From Microvelia longipes (taxonomy: Eukaryota > Arthropoda > Insecta > Hemiptera > Veliidae): a stretch of DNA of 64,000 nucleotides. Of the stretch, positions 23,363 to 34,982 are shown one piece after another. The DNA is taken from contig JACMZG010001908.1 in NCBI GenBank assembly GCA_018340805.1, positions 50,044,230 through 50,108,229 on the forward strand, in the 5' to 3' direction. Positions within the stretch are counted from its first letter, which is position 1. The number at the start of each line of letters is the position of its first letter. A program made the translations under genes and the position numbers. The notes under the pieces are model-generated. The model was not told the origin of the DNA and made no database searches. It worked only from the letters and a program-made list of their open reading frames with translations.

Positions 23363-24950
23363 ATTTTCTTTGTCCATTTTTGAAATATCTAGATGTTGAA
23401 ACGTATATAGGCATTACATGAAAAACATGGGTATCACATTTTTTGCCAATACTATGCTTCCCCCTCCTTATAGGAGATAGGGAAGCAAAAACATGTGGAC
23501 CTATATATTAATTGTCCCATGGGCTCACCATCACAATGAGCACAAAAAAACTACCAAGTATAAAGCTGCATCAATATGAGTTACAAATGTAAAATTGTTT
23601 TGGGGGGGCCCCCCATAATGTTTGCTCCCTATCAGATTTGTGTCACATTGGTTGAATTGCAACGAAATGTATTGTAGGTTTGATAGTTAAAAGTATTATC
23701 CTTTTCTTCTTAGGGCTCTTTATTGTACGCTCGCTATGGTCTTTTTGACTTGCATCAGTGCCACAGAGTAGCACCATCATAGTTCTTAAGCATTACCTAA
23801 GGGTCGCTATTATTGCTGCATGTGAACGTTTTTGGTTGCGGATTGCTATACACAAAGTAGTACAGTTCTCAAAAGGTTGTTCATTGTATAAAGGGGTTGT
23901 TCATAATGGGGGGGGTGGGGTGGTTCCTTAATATTTTATGCGAATTTAAAAAAGACTATCGCAACTTGTAATATACATTTCTTTTTTACCTTTTGAAACA
24001 GACACATTCAGATAGGACTTATTGAGCTTGAGCCTAATATGAATGGATAAATAAATACATCTTTTATTTCGCCAGTATATGTACATACATACATACAATA
24101 GCTTAGTCACAGATGAAATACAGTTCACCGTACACTTTCTAAATAAGAAAAAAATCATGAAAACTATCCATACATATACCACAACAGACAAGATTTTTTT
24201 TTGTTTTTTGGGTTCAGTAGGTGCTGCAAGGAGGACATTTGATAACAAAAGTGGGGGTTGGTTTTTTTCTTTTACAAAGCTTCCTTCTTTTTTTAAAAAA
24301 AGTAGGAGGCAATACAAAAATTAAAAAACTTAACTTATAACTTGTTGGACATAACTTCTGATACATTGTATATTTATTTCTTCATAAGCAATTATTAAAA
24401 CTTTTTCCTTATACCATATATGAAGCCTTGTTAACAATTTTAAAGCTCTCTTTTTGACATTTCTGTCTATATAGATAACCAGAGGGTCATCAACACTCAG
24501 ATGAACCCCTTTTATTGTAGTACTAATCTTGAGATTAACAAAGAAATTTTTCAAATGAAAAAGCCTTCTTCCCTCTTTTTACCTGACATGGAAAACCATA
24601 TATGAAAAAACGGGATTTGTATATGCCTTCTTTCCTGTAATCTTTTTCCTGAGAATTATACCTGTATAATATGGATATGGCACTTAACTTATTTTGTAAT
24701 CTTGACATGGGTTTTTTGTGAACAATTATATAATCTGTATTAGGTCTATCATACAAATATTGTATAGGGATTTAATTTTTTCCCCACATTTTATTTCTCA
24801 AAATTTTATAAACTTATAACGGGATTTACTGGTTTATTGTAATATCTTTTTTACATACTATGTCATGTGTTTCATAATCTGGGAAGTAAACTTAGAATAA
24901 CAAAATTGTACCTAATCTTAAGATGTTTTAACATTGAAAATAAGGGTGAC
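23363..24950. other. Insertion-derived DNA inside the CACTA element, no clear gene
   Basis: Contains the palindromic word GCTTCCCCCTCCTTATAGG...GATAGGGAAGC near 23450-23485, whose relatives occur at 27185-27210 and 50030-50055. Minus-strand frames at 24330-24554 and 24535-24756 could be a decayed ORF with one frameshift, but nothing recognisable is encoded. Confidence 0.4.
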
Positions 24951-24956
24951 ATTCCG

Positions 24957-25050
24957 GTTTCGGTTTTTTTTTGGTGAACACAATACTTTTCCCATAGACT
25001 ATTGGTAGAAGGTGAGAGAAAGTAAAAATTAAATATTCCACTAGTGATAA
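24957..25050 (+). repeat. Dispersed repeat, copy 2 (partner of 1009-1105)
   Basis: Begins ATTCCGGTTTCGG and keeps the order T-run, GAACACAATACTTTTCC, AGTAAAAATTAAAT seen at 1009-1105. The CACTA subterminal array resumes immediately after it. Confidence 0.5.
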
Positions 25051-25687
25051 ACAGAAGCCGCTTATTGTAATTAACTAGGGTTTACCATTGGTCTCAACTG
25101 TTAGATAGTCAGTAGCAGCGAATCCGAACTTAACTATTTTGTTCAGTTATAACTAACTAGCACTCTCATTGCTCCTAACTGTTATATAGTTAAGTACAAC
25201 TAAAAGTTATAGTTAAAGGTTTAAAAAATCCTAACTAAATATGTCTAGTTAGCTCTACAGAAAAAGCTATTTGTAACTAACTATAGTTTACCATTTGTAT
25301 CAACTGTAAAATAGTTAAAAACAGTACACTTAAAACTTAACTACTTCATTCTGTTATTACAACTGAAACTTTCACTGCCCATAACTGGTTGAACGTAGCG
25401 CTCAACAAACAAATAGTTGAAGGATGAAAAAAAAATCTTTAACTAAATTCTTTCAGTTCGCGCTACTAATTTTTTATTTAGATCCAATATTTTGACGTTG
25501 TGATTAACTATAGTTTAGTTGACACAACTAAATATCTTTTAACTAAATTCGTTTAGTTAGATTGACAAAACGTGTTCTTCTAAATTAACTAAATTCTAGA
25601 TGGCCGCAATAAAATTCTGTTTCACACCAACAAATATGCCCTTAACTATAATTTAGTTGTGCAGAAAAAGTCATTTTTCTCTCAGTG
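25050..25687. repeat. CACTA subterminal repeats, right, to the terminal CAGTG
   Basis: Dense AACTAAA, TAGTTAAAGG, TTTAGTT and AACTATAGTTTA-like motifs in both orientations, stopping at TTTTTCTCTCAGTG (25674-25687). The abrupt end of the array at the terminal motif supports the boundary. Confidence 0.75.
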
Positions 25688-26029
25688 CAATAAACTATAT
25701 CATTCATTAGACTTAAGGGGATCCAAACTTGGAACAAGTTTCGTTTAAGCTAATGGAAGTTGAAGATTAATGGTACTAGCAGACTGGGGATGCAAGTAAA
25801 TTTCAGTACGACACAAGGGTTTACGGAATACTAAGGACTTGACGTACTCGGAGGAATTTCAGCATGTTGTTAATCTTGAATGGAAACGCTAACGTGTCCT
25901 GCATAATTCTACTATAAAACTAAACGTTTTATAAAATCCTAATAAATAACAGGAAGATAAGGCAGTAGGTAACTTTTATAAGAAACACTTAAAAGTTAAC
26001 TTTTATAGCAACTGAAGCAGGTTAAGTAA

Positions 26030-27220
26030 TGACGACATGAATTGTAAAACTTAAGAGCAAGTTTTCACTGGACCAGCTGGCAACAAATTAGACAACTCTC
26101 TTTACCTGGTTCTTCGAAATAAATTTTAATCAAATAAAAAATCGGGTACGGGGTACCTCGGAATTTTTCCTCATCACATCGGATTTGCCTCGCTCGTCCT
26201 TAAAATATACAATTCGCCAAATTTATACTTTATAGGAAATTTAAATACAACAGCTTAAAAATCTATACTAACAACAAAAACTAATTATTTAGCAATATAT
26301 TTCACCTAACATTGTAGGCATCTTCAGGCATCACAAGTAATTTTTTTACAATATCATAGTTGACTAGATAATTATCTAATAACACAACATAACTAATTAT
26401 TATAACATAACATAGTTATGTCACTAATTTATTTATACTTAATATTTATTTATTATTGTAGCTTTTCGTCAAGTATTTTATGTTTTCATTACTATTTGAT
26501 AACGTTTTAAATACAATTCATGATATAATAATTATATTTTACATGATTTTTATGGATTAGTTATTTTATTAAATAAATTTGTATCATAAAATGTATATTT
26601 CAACATTGTGAAATTGATAGTGTTGAAGTTTAGTGTTAATGACGTTATTTAAGAATATTGTAACATGGATAAATTATCAAGTAATAGTAATTACTTAATC
26701 AATTAATTTAATTCTTTATTAATTTTAATTTTTTATTATTATTAAAGCCTAAATAATTTTGCCTGATTAATAATACCGGGTGAAACAATCAGGTGCACCA
26801 ACATAATATCATTAAAGATAATGGGAAAAAATGGCCCTAGAATTTCCAAAATGCTCTTTATCCCTTAGAAAGTTGAAATTCACCAATATCATTTTGGTAA
26901 CTGTTAACCGGATATAGTAATATAAGAGCATATTATCTATTTTAGAAACTGCATTGAGTCCTCAGAAATTCGATACTAATACACGATATACCGGTAATTT
27001 TTCAAGCTATTGTTCGACATCTATCACAGATTATTCAAGAAACATTTTCTTTCTTGTGGTTCTGTAGGTACTGAATTGTTGGCATTTGATAAAAAACGAG
27101 ACGCCCTTGGCATCACGGCACTAGCGGCGTCGACGCCAGTGCCGCTCCGCGGCCACATAGTTGTTGTACTACAAATACAATGCGTCCCTCTCTTTTTAGG
27201 AGGTAGGAAACAAAAAAAAT
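26030..27220 (-). repeat. Dispersed repeat, copy B (inverted relative to 11.26-11.51 kb)
   Basis: On the minus strand it reads TAGTACAACAACTATGTGGC, a GC-rich insert absent from copy A, AATTCAGTACCTACAGAACC, GAAAGAAAATGTTTCTTG, GATGTCGAACAATAGCTTG and TTACCGGTATATCG. After about 850 bp it continues with GCTCTTAAGTTTTACAATTC. The insert includes the truncated SINE at 26145-26230. The ORF at 27010-27225 is a by-product. Confidence 0.7.
26145..26230 (-). repeat. 5S-derived SINE, 5'-truncated copy
   Basis: Only the body and tail are present: minus-strand GACGAGCGAGGCAAATCCGA, TGTGATGAGG and GAGGTACCCCGTACCCGAT. The 5S-like head is missing, as expected for incomplete reverse transcription. Confidence 0.7.
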
Positions 27221-27229
27221 ATTAATAAC

Positions 27230-27862
27230 ATTGAGAAGCAAATTTCAAAAAAATTAGGCGCATTAAAAACAATTTTCTGGAAAATTCAAATAAGAGAATT
27301 TAAGCCACGTGGTTAGATTTTTTTAAAATTTATGTCTTCAAGTGACTTGTTTTAACTCTTCTATTTAGTCAAGATTTCATAGTTACTATAAACATGAATT
27401 CTGTAGTAAAAAATTATTAATATTCTATTAGGGAGGTCTTATAACAAAACCTATTCTTAGATCTTATTTTAGAACTCTGTTAACTAGCCATCTAGTAAAA
27501 CTGGATCATTTTTGTTTATAAATAAAACATAGTTTTCTTTAAGAAAGAAATGTAGTTTATTACTCAACAGTTTAAAACTGATAAACTGATAATAATTAAA
27601 AAAAAGTTTTAAAAAAAATAAACTGTTAACTACAAATATATTTTTAAATAAAATAGTTCTAAAAAATTTAAGAAAAACTAGGTTAACAGCGTAGTGAAAA
27701 TAGGAAGTTATATTTTTAACTTTTATGACATTTTAAAAACATTTTAGCTCTAATAATGAAAAAAATCGTTTTTAGACAAAGAAAATAATTAAATTTTGCA
27801 GAACTTTATTTACAATCTAAACTTAAACAACAATAGTTGAAATAATAACAAAAACAACATTA
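27230..27862. other. AT-rich, no gene seen
   Basis: Poly-A/T-rich sequence without a recognisable ORF or repeat boundary. Confidence 0.6.
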
Positions 27863-27870
27863 AACATAAT

Positions 27871-27925
27871 CAGTGGCGTAGCCAGGATTTAATTTCGGGA
27901 GGGGCTGAATGTTAAAAATTGAATA

Positions 27926-27998
<73 letters not shown>

Positions 27999-28229
27999 TA
28001 TATATATATATATGTATATGTATATTGTTCAATGTTTTTCAATTATTTTTATATCTTTCAATTTCATTGTATATTTTTTATATTTATGATATTTATATTA
28101 TAAGTTTACTGTTAAAAAATATATGTTATGTAATTTATTATTTATATTATTATTGCGGGTTTATGTTATGTAAAAATTTCGGGGGGGGGGGGCTGAAGCC
28201 CCCTCAGCCTCCCCCTGGCTACGCCACTG
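27871..28229. mobile_element. hAT-type MITE with perfect 8-bp target duplication
   Basis: Ends CAGTGGCGTAGCCAGG (27871-27886) and CCTGGCTACGCCACTG (28214-28229) are exact inverted repeats. AACATAAT is duplicated exactly on both sides (27863-27870 and 28230-28237), the 8-bp signature of hAT transposons. The 359-bp body holds a (TA)n tract (27926-28023) and a poly-G run near the right end. The ORFs at 27909-28273 merely translate these repeats. Target duplication and ends are intact, so insertion is comparatively recent. Confidence 0.9.
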
Positions 28230-28351
28230 AACATAATCATTTCTATGCAATAATATACAGTTCATTGGATTAAGACAAAAAAAACTTTATAGGGACCTCT
28301 ATTTTAAATTATTCAAGCTTTTGAGGAGGAATAGTTTAAATAAAAAACTAA

Positions 28352-28412
28352 TTTTGCCGAGCTTTCGATATAATTTTATCTTTTTCAAGGCTTAACATAA
28401 TAAATAACAACA
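28352..28412 (-). mobile_element. Possible Penelope-like 3' terminus
   Basis: Minus strand: AAGCCTTGAAAAAGATAAAA, then TATCGAAAGCTCGGCAAAAT. The GAAAGCTCGGC word after a short hairpin resembles the terminal motif of many Penelope-like elements, but the CTGATGA box is absent. Confidence 0.3.
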
Positions 28413-29240
28413 GAAAACAGTTACATGGTTGTTAACAAATAGATGTTTGGACAACAGTTGTTGTCCATGTCTCCGTACATGGTGAGCTTCCAAGATGATT
28501 GGGTTGTGTTAGTTGGTTGTGTTACTCTGGGATTAATTAGTTGAGTTAGATATGAGAGAGGGGAAAACGCTAATATGACACTACGGGTTTAAGGGTAAAA
28601 AAATAAAAATAATTTTTATTATACCAAACTTTTAATTTAATGTATTTTATATTCATTTTGAAATACCTGCAAATTGAAATAATAACTAATATTTTGGTAA
28701 AGCATTGACAAACTACCTGTTCACGTTTTTAAATCGTAAATAAACGGTAAGGTGTGGAAAAGTGTTTAATAGGAAAAAGATAGTAAAGGTGAAAGTCAGG
28801 TAGTTTGTTGCCTAAAACCAGGCTAATTGCCTTGCGATCGAGTCGAAGGAAATCACTGGCGTGGAAACTCTTCCTTTCTAATAATACGCAGTGCAGTATT
28901 AACTGCACTCAAACCTAATAATAGAATAAACTGGTGAAAGGTATCCAATGGTAGAAAAGACTTTAAAAGTATTAACTTACATGTCAGATAATAAAACTTA
29001 ACAACTTATAATTTGTTTTATCAAAATCATTTGCTCAACTTTATTTCTTGCGAGAGAAATTTTATTGTTTTATATATAGTCGCGCTAAGCAACCCCTTCG
29101 ACGTCTAATAGTTATCATTATATTTAATAAACGTTTTCAAAATAGACAGCTGCACAAGACTAACCCCTGTTGCTCATGACAAGGCAAAATTATTTGGGGT
29201 ATCTACCACAAATATTGACTGCTAACAAAGAAATCAGCAT

Positions 29241-29302
<62 letters not shown>

Positions 29303-31310
29303 TATTGCAAAAACAATAAAATAAAGTATTATAGTATTATAAAATAAATAAATATTATTATTATTATATTTATTTATATTAATCTTTTAAAATTATTATT
29401 CTATTTTTTTCTATAATAAAATCGACCTAAAATGTTATCATTTTCAATTAAAATAAACTCTTAATTAAATCGCTTTCTTTTATAAAATAATAATTAAAGG
29501 AATAAGAGCTAAATTTCTATTTAATACCTTAATAAATTGATATTATTATAAGTATTATATTCCTCTTATCCGTAATATTTAAGAGGCTTAGAAAATCATC
29601 TCTACCAAAACCACATCCGGATAGCGTTTATCTATTTTATGGATTATAAGACAATAGAAATATCAATATCAACTAGATACTATTGTATAATAAATACTGC
29701 TAATTTATAATTAGTTGTTCAAAGAACAGATAATTTGAAATTTATTAATTTGTTACATTTTAATAAAAATATTTAAGTATTTCATATTTAAAGCCACAAT
29801 ATTTATATTATATTTATTTATTATTATATATATATTTATATATATTTATATATATTATTTTATTTATTATTATATATATATTTATTATTAGTATATCGGT
29901 GGAATTGGTTTGAAGAATAAATACGACACTATCAATTACAAGCAGGTGCTTAGAGCTAATACTTATTAATAGTTTAAGTAGACATATAGTTTTGTAATTA
30001 TGTACTTACACATAATTATGTACTTATGTATGTATATAGTTGAAAGCCTGGTAAATTGATTGTTATTCTTTAGAACAATTCCTGTTAAATACTAATACTA
30101 TTATGCAAAGCTAAATGTTATAATTGCCATGTCAATGTTTAACCTAGCCTTTTGAAATAACAAATAAGAAACAGATTCTGAATCAACAAGCAGACGGTGA
30201 CTTATATTAAATTTAAAATTCTCTAGCACATTCATACAAATAGAGTCTGGCATCTAAAAATACATGTATCGGTGAACAAAATATTGGTGAAACCAATAAG
30301 ATGTCTACACACTTTAAATACTAAATGACCCCTATAATATATATAGCTATAAGTTGCAAGTCTGTTACAGCAAAATATAATTCAGGCGTGGGGGTCCGCA
30401 AATACAATCGAGGAGGTCCGCAAAAACAATCTCGTCAAACATTAGGAATATGGCATGGTTCCCTGATATTCAAAAACCTGAACTTCGAGCAAGAAATACA
30501 ACTAAGCAACTAACTATATACCAAACTCACCAACACAGTGCCGGAATATTTATTTTTTTCGAGAAAATCAAAATAAAAACCGAACCTATTTTTTAAGAAT
30601 GCTTATTTAAATAATTACGAGTCAAAAAATGTAAGTTTTTTGATTTTCAGGAAAGTTCAATATTCTAACAGAACCGTAAAGAGCAATTAATTTCAATACA
30701 TTTACCACTTTCTTAAATTAGACTTAAGCGAATGTCCAAATGAAAACGAGCCTATGAGATAAGGGGTCATATTTTTGGGATCCAACAGTCTAATAATTTA
30801 ATATACTCATATGTAAACTAGTAAATAAACAAATCAATAAATGCAATCTGCCTTGCCAGTTCCCATTGCGAGTTTTATTTATATTTATTTTTTTCGGATT
30901 CATCTTGCTCCTCCAAGAAATGATTTACTTGAGGTTTAAACATGCCTTGATGTAATATTTACAAATCCGTGATTCAGCCACTCGAACAGATTTAACAAGC
31001 TTCTAGATAGTAGTTTAGACTTTTTATTTTATTGTGACTATTCATCTCAAATTTTCCTAGTATGTTTATATTTATAAATCTTCAAAGCGTTTCAAGAAAA
31101 TGTGATGGGTTCAAAGATCTGGCAATTTATACTATTTTTAAGTTTAGAAGCTCATATTAAGTGGAATATGTTTACTATTAAATATATTGAATTTAAAGAA
31201 AAATAATTACAACTCAGCCTCGTTAAGTTCCACCTCAGATTTATAAAATAACCCGATGTAGATGTTATAAATTAAATCAGTTAGATCTAAATTAAGTATT
31301 ACAGTGGACA
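28413..31310. other. Gene-free AT-rich region
   Basis: Contains a (TA)n tract (29240-29297) and ATT/TATA simple repeats at 29810-29890. Near 30385-30420 the words GGCGTGGGGGTCCGCAAATA and AGGAGGTC resemble 23000-23035, so both may be relics of one repeat. No coding sequence recognised. Confidence 0.55.
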
Positions 31311-31470
31311 AATAGTCCATAAGTCAGACTTGAAAAAATGTAACTCATTTTTTACTACTGTAATCCAAATTTTTCAGAAAATATACCTTATAATTGTGAA
31401 TAAAACACATAGTCTGCCTATCCAAAGTGAGACCTTCATATGATTGCGTATGTAAAAGGTTTGTAAAGTT
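31311..31470 (+). repeat. Single-arm copy of the 35.95-36.62 kb foldback family
   Basis: AATAGTCC...GACTTGAAAAAATGT, ACTCATTTTTTACTAC, AGAAAATATACCTTATAATT, CATAGTCTGCCTATCC and CTTCATATGATTGC match the arms of the foldback at 35951-36620. Confidence 0.65.
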
Positions 31471-31539
31471 GGTACAATTTTGGTATCTTGCTGAAATATT
31501 GTACAACCATATCCCTTTATGTGATAAATAATATTCTAA

Positions 31540-31788
31540 ACTTCAGTTCAATACGGCTAGATTTTTCTTGGATCACTAATGTTAAGTAGTATCGAGCGAA
31601 GTCAGTGCCTGGATGGGTGTCCGCTTGGAATAATCCTAATGATGGACTAATGATTTTAGTAGGACGACTGCAATAAATATTTGGTGATATTTATATTCTG
31701 AGGACGAATTCATCAAAGTAGTGATGATGAGCGCATCGAATCCGATATGGTCCGGAAATGTTTTGAGGTACCCTGTACCTGATAATTA
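31540..31788 (+). repeat. 5S-rRNA-derived SINE, best-preserved copy
   Basis: The head TTGGATCACTAATGTTAAG, then GTAGTATCGAGCGAAGTCAG, TGCCTGGATGGGTGTCCGC and TTGGAATAATCC follows the 3' two-thirds of metazoan 5S rRNA in order and spacing, including the internal promoter (A box, intermediate element, C box). The body and tail (TATTCTGAGGACGA, GCATCGAATCCGATATGG, TTTGAGGTACCCTGTACCTG) are shared with the copies at 9.1, 26.1 and 51.2 kb. It is too diverged to be a functional 5S gene. Confidence 0.8.
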
Positions 31789-31789
31789 T

Positions 31790-32560
31790 TTTAAGATTAT
31801 ACACAAACCAGTTCTACTTTATTAGGGTTGAGAGTTGTTATTTATTTAAGTATTCGGATATGGTCAGTGTTTTAGAAAAAAAAGTCATTTAACTTGACAG
31901 GGTTCTTATGGTTTCATGTGTCTCAGTGTTTTATACCACAATGTAGGTTTCAACAAAATCAAGACGGTAGAAAAACCCATAGACCCGTCTCGGATTACAA
32001 CCGACACAAGCATCAGGACTAGAAATAAAATATTAACCATCCCCGAGGCAAAAAAGTGACAAAGAAAATAGACCTCTAGAAAATCCTTTTATTTCATAAA
32101 ATATACCAGAGATGCTTCAGGATTATAATAAACCAGATCTTTCTTTTGCTCTTTTATAGGAGTTCAACTTTTTCAATGACCAGGAAAAAAACGGGAAAAA
32201 AGTGTTCTAGTATTTCATATATATCTTAAAAAGCTGTCAAGATAGGTTTAAGGCAAAAACTAACAATGCTTAAAATTCTTTAGAGTAGAGAGGCAAAGAG
32301 CTGCAATAAATTACGAAGTTAGTTTGTAACAGTAAGCCTTCACTTCAGAACTAAAATTCTACGCAAAAAATAAGGCATTAGCTGAGTATAACGAAGATTA
32401 CTGCTGAGTGGACGGAGAAATCGGAATAAGTTAAAAAAATAGTACTGCGTAATAATTAAATTACTTAGTAACATGATTTAAGATAAGTTGCATTTTAGAA
32501 CTCAAAGCTCATTATTAGAAATAATACATACATAAGAAATAGTTGTAATTTAGAACGGAA
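31790..32560. other. Gene-free DNA
   Basis: No ORF or repeat recognised. Confidence 0.5.
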
Positions 32561-32565
32561 TTTAA

Positions 32566-32872
32566 ATATCGAAAGATAAAAGTAAACGAAATGTCATATA
32601 TCAACAAGATATCGAAAGATAAATGGAAACGAAATGTCATATATCAACAAGATATCGAAAGATAAATGGAAACGAAATGTCATATATCAACAAGATATCG
32701 AAAGATAAATGGAAACGAAATGTCATATATCAACTAGATATCGAAAGATAAATGGAAACGAAATGTCATATCAACAAGATATCGAAAGATAAATGGAAAC
32801 GAAATGTCATATCAACAAGATATCGAAAGATAAATGGAAACGAAAAGTCATATATCAACAAGATATCAAAAC
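32566..32872 (+). repeat. 41-43-bp minisatellite (about 7 copies)
   Basis: Tandem copies of a unit with ATATCGAAAGATAAATGG, AAACGAAATGTCATATAT and CAACAAG. Later copies lack a TA (41 bp) and the first has AAGTAAACG instead of TGGAAACG. The frame 32752-32946 passes through several units only because a 41- or 43-bp unit can avoid stops; it is not a gene. Confidence 0.9.
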
Positions 32873-32874
32873 GG

Positions 32875-34915
32875 AACTTTGGTTCAAATACATTGCTACA
32901 TACTAGCATATTTTATTTAAACTTTCAATACATGTTTGATTATTGAAGTATTTAATTACTTACAATGACATAGTAAATTTAGCAAATACAAATACATTTA
33001 AAAATTACCACTGACTTAAAATAATTTGGATAAGATAATTTATGCCTATTAAATGTTTTTCTTTTACCTAAGGTGAAAAGGTCTTAGTTTGGATCAGAAA
33101 GAGATGTTTATAACCTCTGCAGAAAACCCAACGTACAAGCGGAATTTCTTTTATAACCTACCGACAATATATGGTATACCTATTAAAAAAGGTGAATTCA
33201 TTTAATATTATAAATATATGTAAAGAGAGTTCAAGTTTGTTTAATAGAGAAGAATTTTGAAAGGCAAGGTTATGGAGAAGGTTAACTCTATAGAAAGAGT
33301 GCATTGAACCCTAGTCTTGTAGGGATATGCCTTGGTAATCGGGACACAAGGTCGCAGGTCTTTATTAAGATTGACAATGAAGAATTCTCTGGATAATAAA
33401 GCAAATCTTGATGATGCATGCCTAGTCACTCAGCTTAGACACAACATTGTGCTCAAATATATACAGCTCAGAATTCAACTGACCAGAAATTTGTTGTATT
33501 CATCCCACATAATGAGCAATATTTTGCAGACATCAGTCATTTGAGATTTTATTTTATTAGTCTTCATTGAGTTAAGTATGTTAAGTTTAGAACAATTGAG
33601 CATGTACTTTCCTTCCATTGAGCTAAAAGTACAAGAAAAGACACTGATGCAAAATCTTGAAGAACAATAACTATGTACACACAAATAAACAGCATACTAA
33701 ATCCACAGATTGTATTAAGTACGCTGTGTGGAGAGTATCCAGTCGGATAGGCGAGAACAAGTCAGAAGGAATGTAGACCACTCACCCGATATACCTATAG
33801 AGACATAGATAGATAAGTACATACACCTTTTACATTAACATACAACTAGTATATCTGGTACGTATACTTGGTATAACCTTCTGGACGAACAATAATTTCC
33901 GAGTGAACCCTCACAAGAAAAAACGCGATGTTTTGGTGAGATCACTTGTGACGTCATCTGACTCAATCGACTAAACCAAATTTACAAATTGGTGGAAATT
34001 TTTGTTTTGAACTTTAATAAGTTTGGTTTTCGTACTATGATTCGTACTAATCCAAGAAAGCGTACGAAAGTTATAGCAAGACAAAAAAGTAAATAAACTA
34101 GAACAAACACACATATATAAATATTCTTCATCAGAGAGTACCCCTTTTGTCTCCTTCAAGACCCCAATCCTATAAGCTCATTCTTCTTTTAGATATTCAT
34201 TTAAAATGTAATAAAAACATTTTAAATATAAATAATGTGGAGTGAAGTCATACCATACACAATACTACTTAGTTTAAACCTTTTATGATTAAATAAATAT
34301 TTCCTTTGCATCATATAAAATTTATATGCGTAACTCAAAAGTGCTTTAACATTAAACGACGTAACGACACGATATTCAAATTAATTTTTTAAGTAAGAGA
34401 ATAAGAGGGGAGGGGGGGAGGTTAAGTGAGGTTTTGAAAAAGGGGTCCCCTCAGTATGAGTCATTTGCCCCTCTTACTTCATCAACTTGTCTAGACAGTG
34501 TTGGCTTCCATTTCATAATTACAGAGTGCTTCAAGGGTGCCATCGTGACAAAACTTAACAAAAAAATAACCATTCTCGAAATAAGGGCAGGAAAAAATTG
34601 CTCTCTCTCTCAAAAAAAAAAAATTAACACGCAATAATGTAAACCATAGCAATCGACCAAGCATAAATAACTGGATTTATATTTTTACATAATAATGGAA
34701 AAAAAATAAAAAAACAAACCCATTATTTAAATTTTAAAATTAATTCGGACAATTTCTATATTATGAAGTTTCAATGAATAAATAAATTACTAATAGGAAA
34801 GTTTTAAGATGATGGTCCTTTAAAATGAAAAAGAAATAAAATAATAATTTCATACTTTATTTTTGTATTATACACAATTAATTGAAGAGTGCAGTCTTTA
34901 AAAAAAATATATATA
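32875..34915. other. Gene-free region
   Basis: Several 60-70-codon frames overlap on both strands (33241-33684), none with recognisable domains. Base composition is slightly less AT-rich at 33240-33800, so a decayed coding exon cannot be excluded. Confidence 0.45.
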
Positions 34916-34917
34916 TA

Positions 34918-34982
34918 ACATTTATAACCAAACGTTTCGCATGGTAAAACTACGTATCATCAATAGTATAACAATCTTACTA
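34918..34982 (-). mobile_element. Possible Penelope-like terminus (hammerhead-like boxes)
   Basis: Minus strand: TATTGATGATACGTAGTTTT, ACCATGCGAAACGTTTGG. A TTGATGA box followed by a short loop and GAAAC has the box spacing seen in Penelope termini. Immediately right (34964-35086) a roughly 62-bp segment is duplicated in tandem (ACAGATTAACGAAGTATTAA / ATAGATTAACGAAGTATTAA). Confidence 0.3.

Larger units (their letters stand above)
12758..25687 (-). mobile_element. CACTA (En/Spm)-type DNA transposon with two genes
   Basis: The left end begins CACTGAGAAAAAA at 12758 and the right end finishes TTTTTCTCTCAGTG at 25687, giving a 13-14 bp inverted terminal repeat with the CACTG start of animal CACTA elements. 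The dinucleotide CA flanks both ends as a possible 2-bp target duplication; the third base differs. Dense subterminal arrays of AACTAAA/TTTAGTT-like motifs start just inside both ends and stop exactly at the boundaries. Inside, on the minus strand, lie a SAM-domain gene (21871-17186) and a zinc-finger/DDE transposase (17178-14723). At about 12.9 kb it is inflated by later insertions (14401-14618, 18067-18374, roughly 22500-24950). The transposase is frameshifted, so this copy is probably no longer autonomous. Confidence 0.8.

Noticed and set aside
24330..24756. Two overlapping minus-strand frames that could be one ORF with a frameshift
   Set aside because: The joined reading shows no known motif, and it lies in insertion-derived DNA.
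31540..31788. Functional 5S rRNA gene
   Set aside because: The match covers only part of 5S, with many substitutions, and is joined to a body shared with other dispersed copies. A SINE explains it better.
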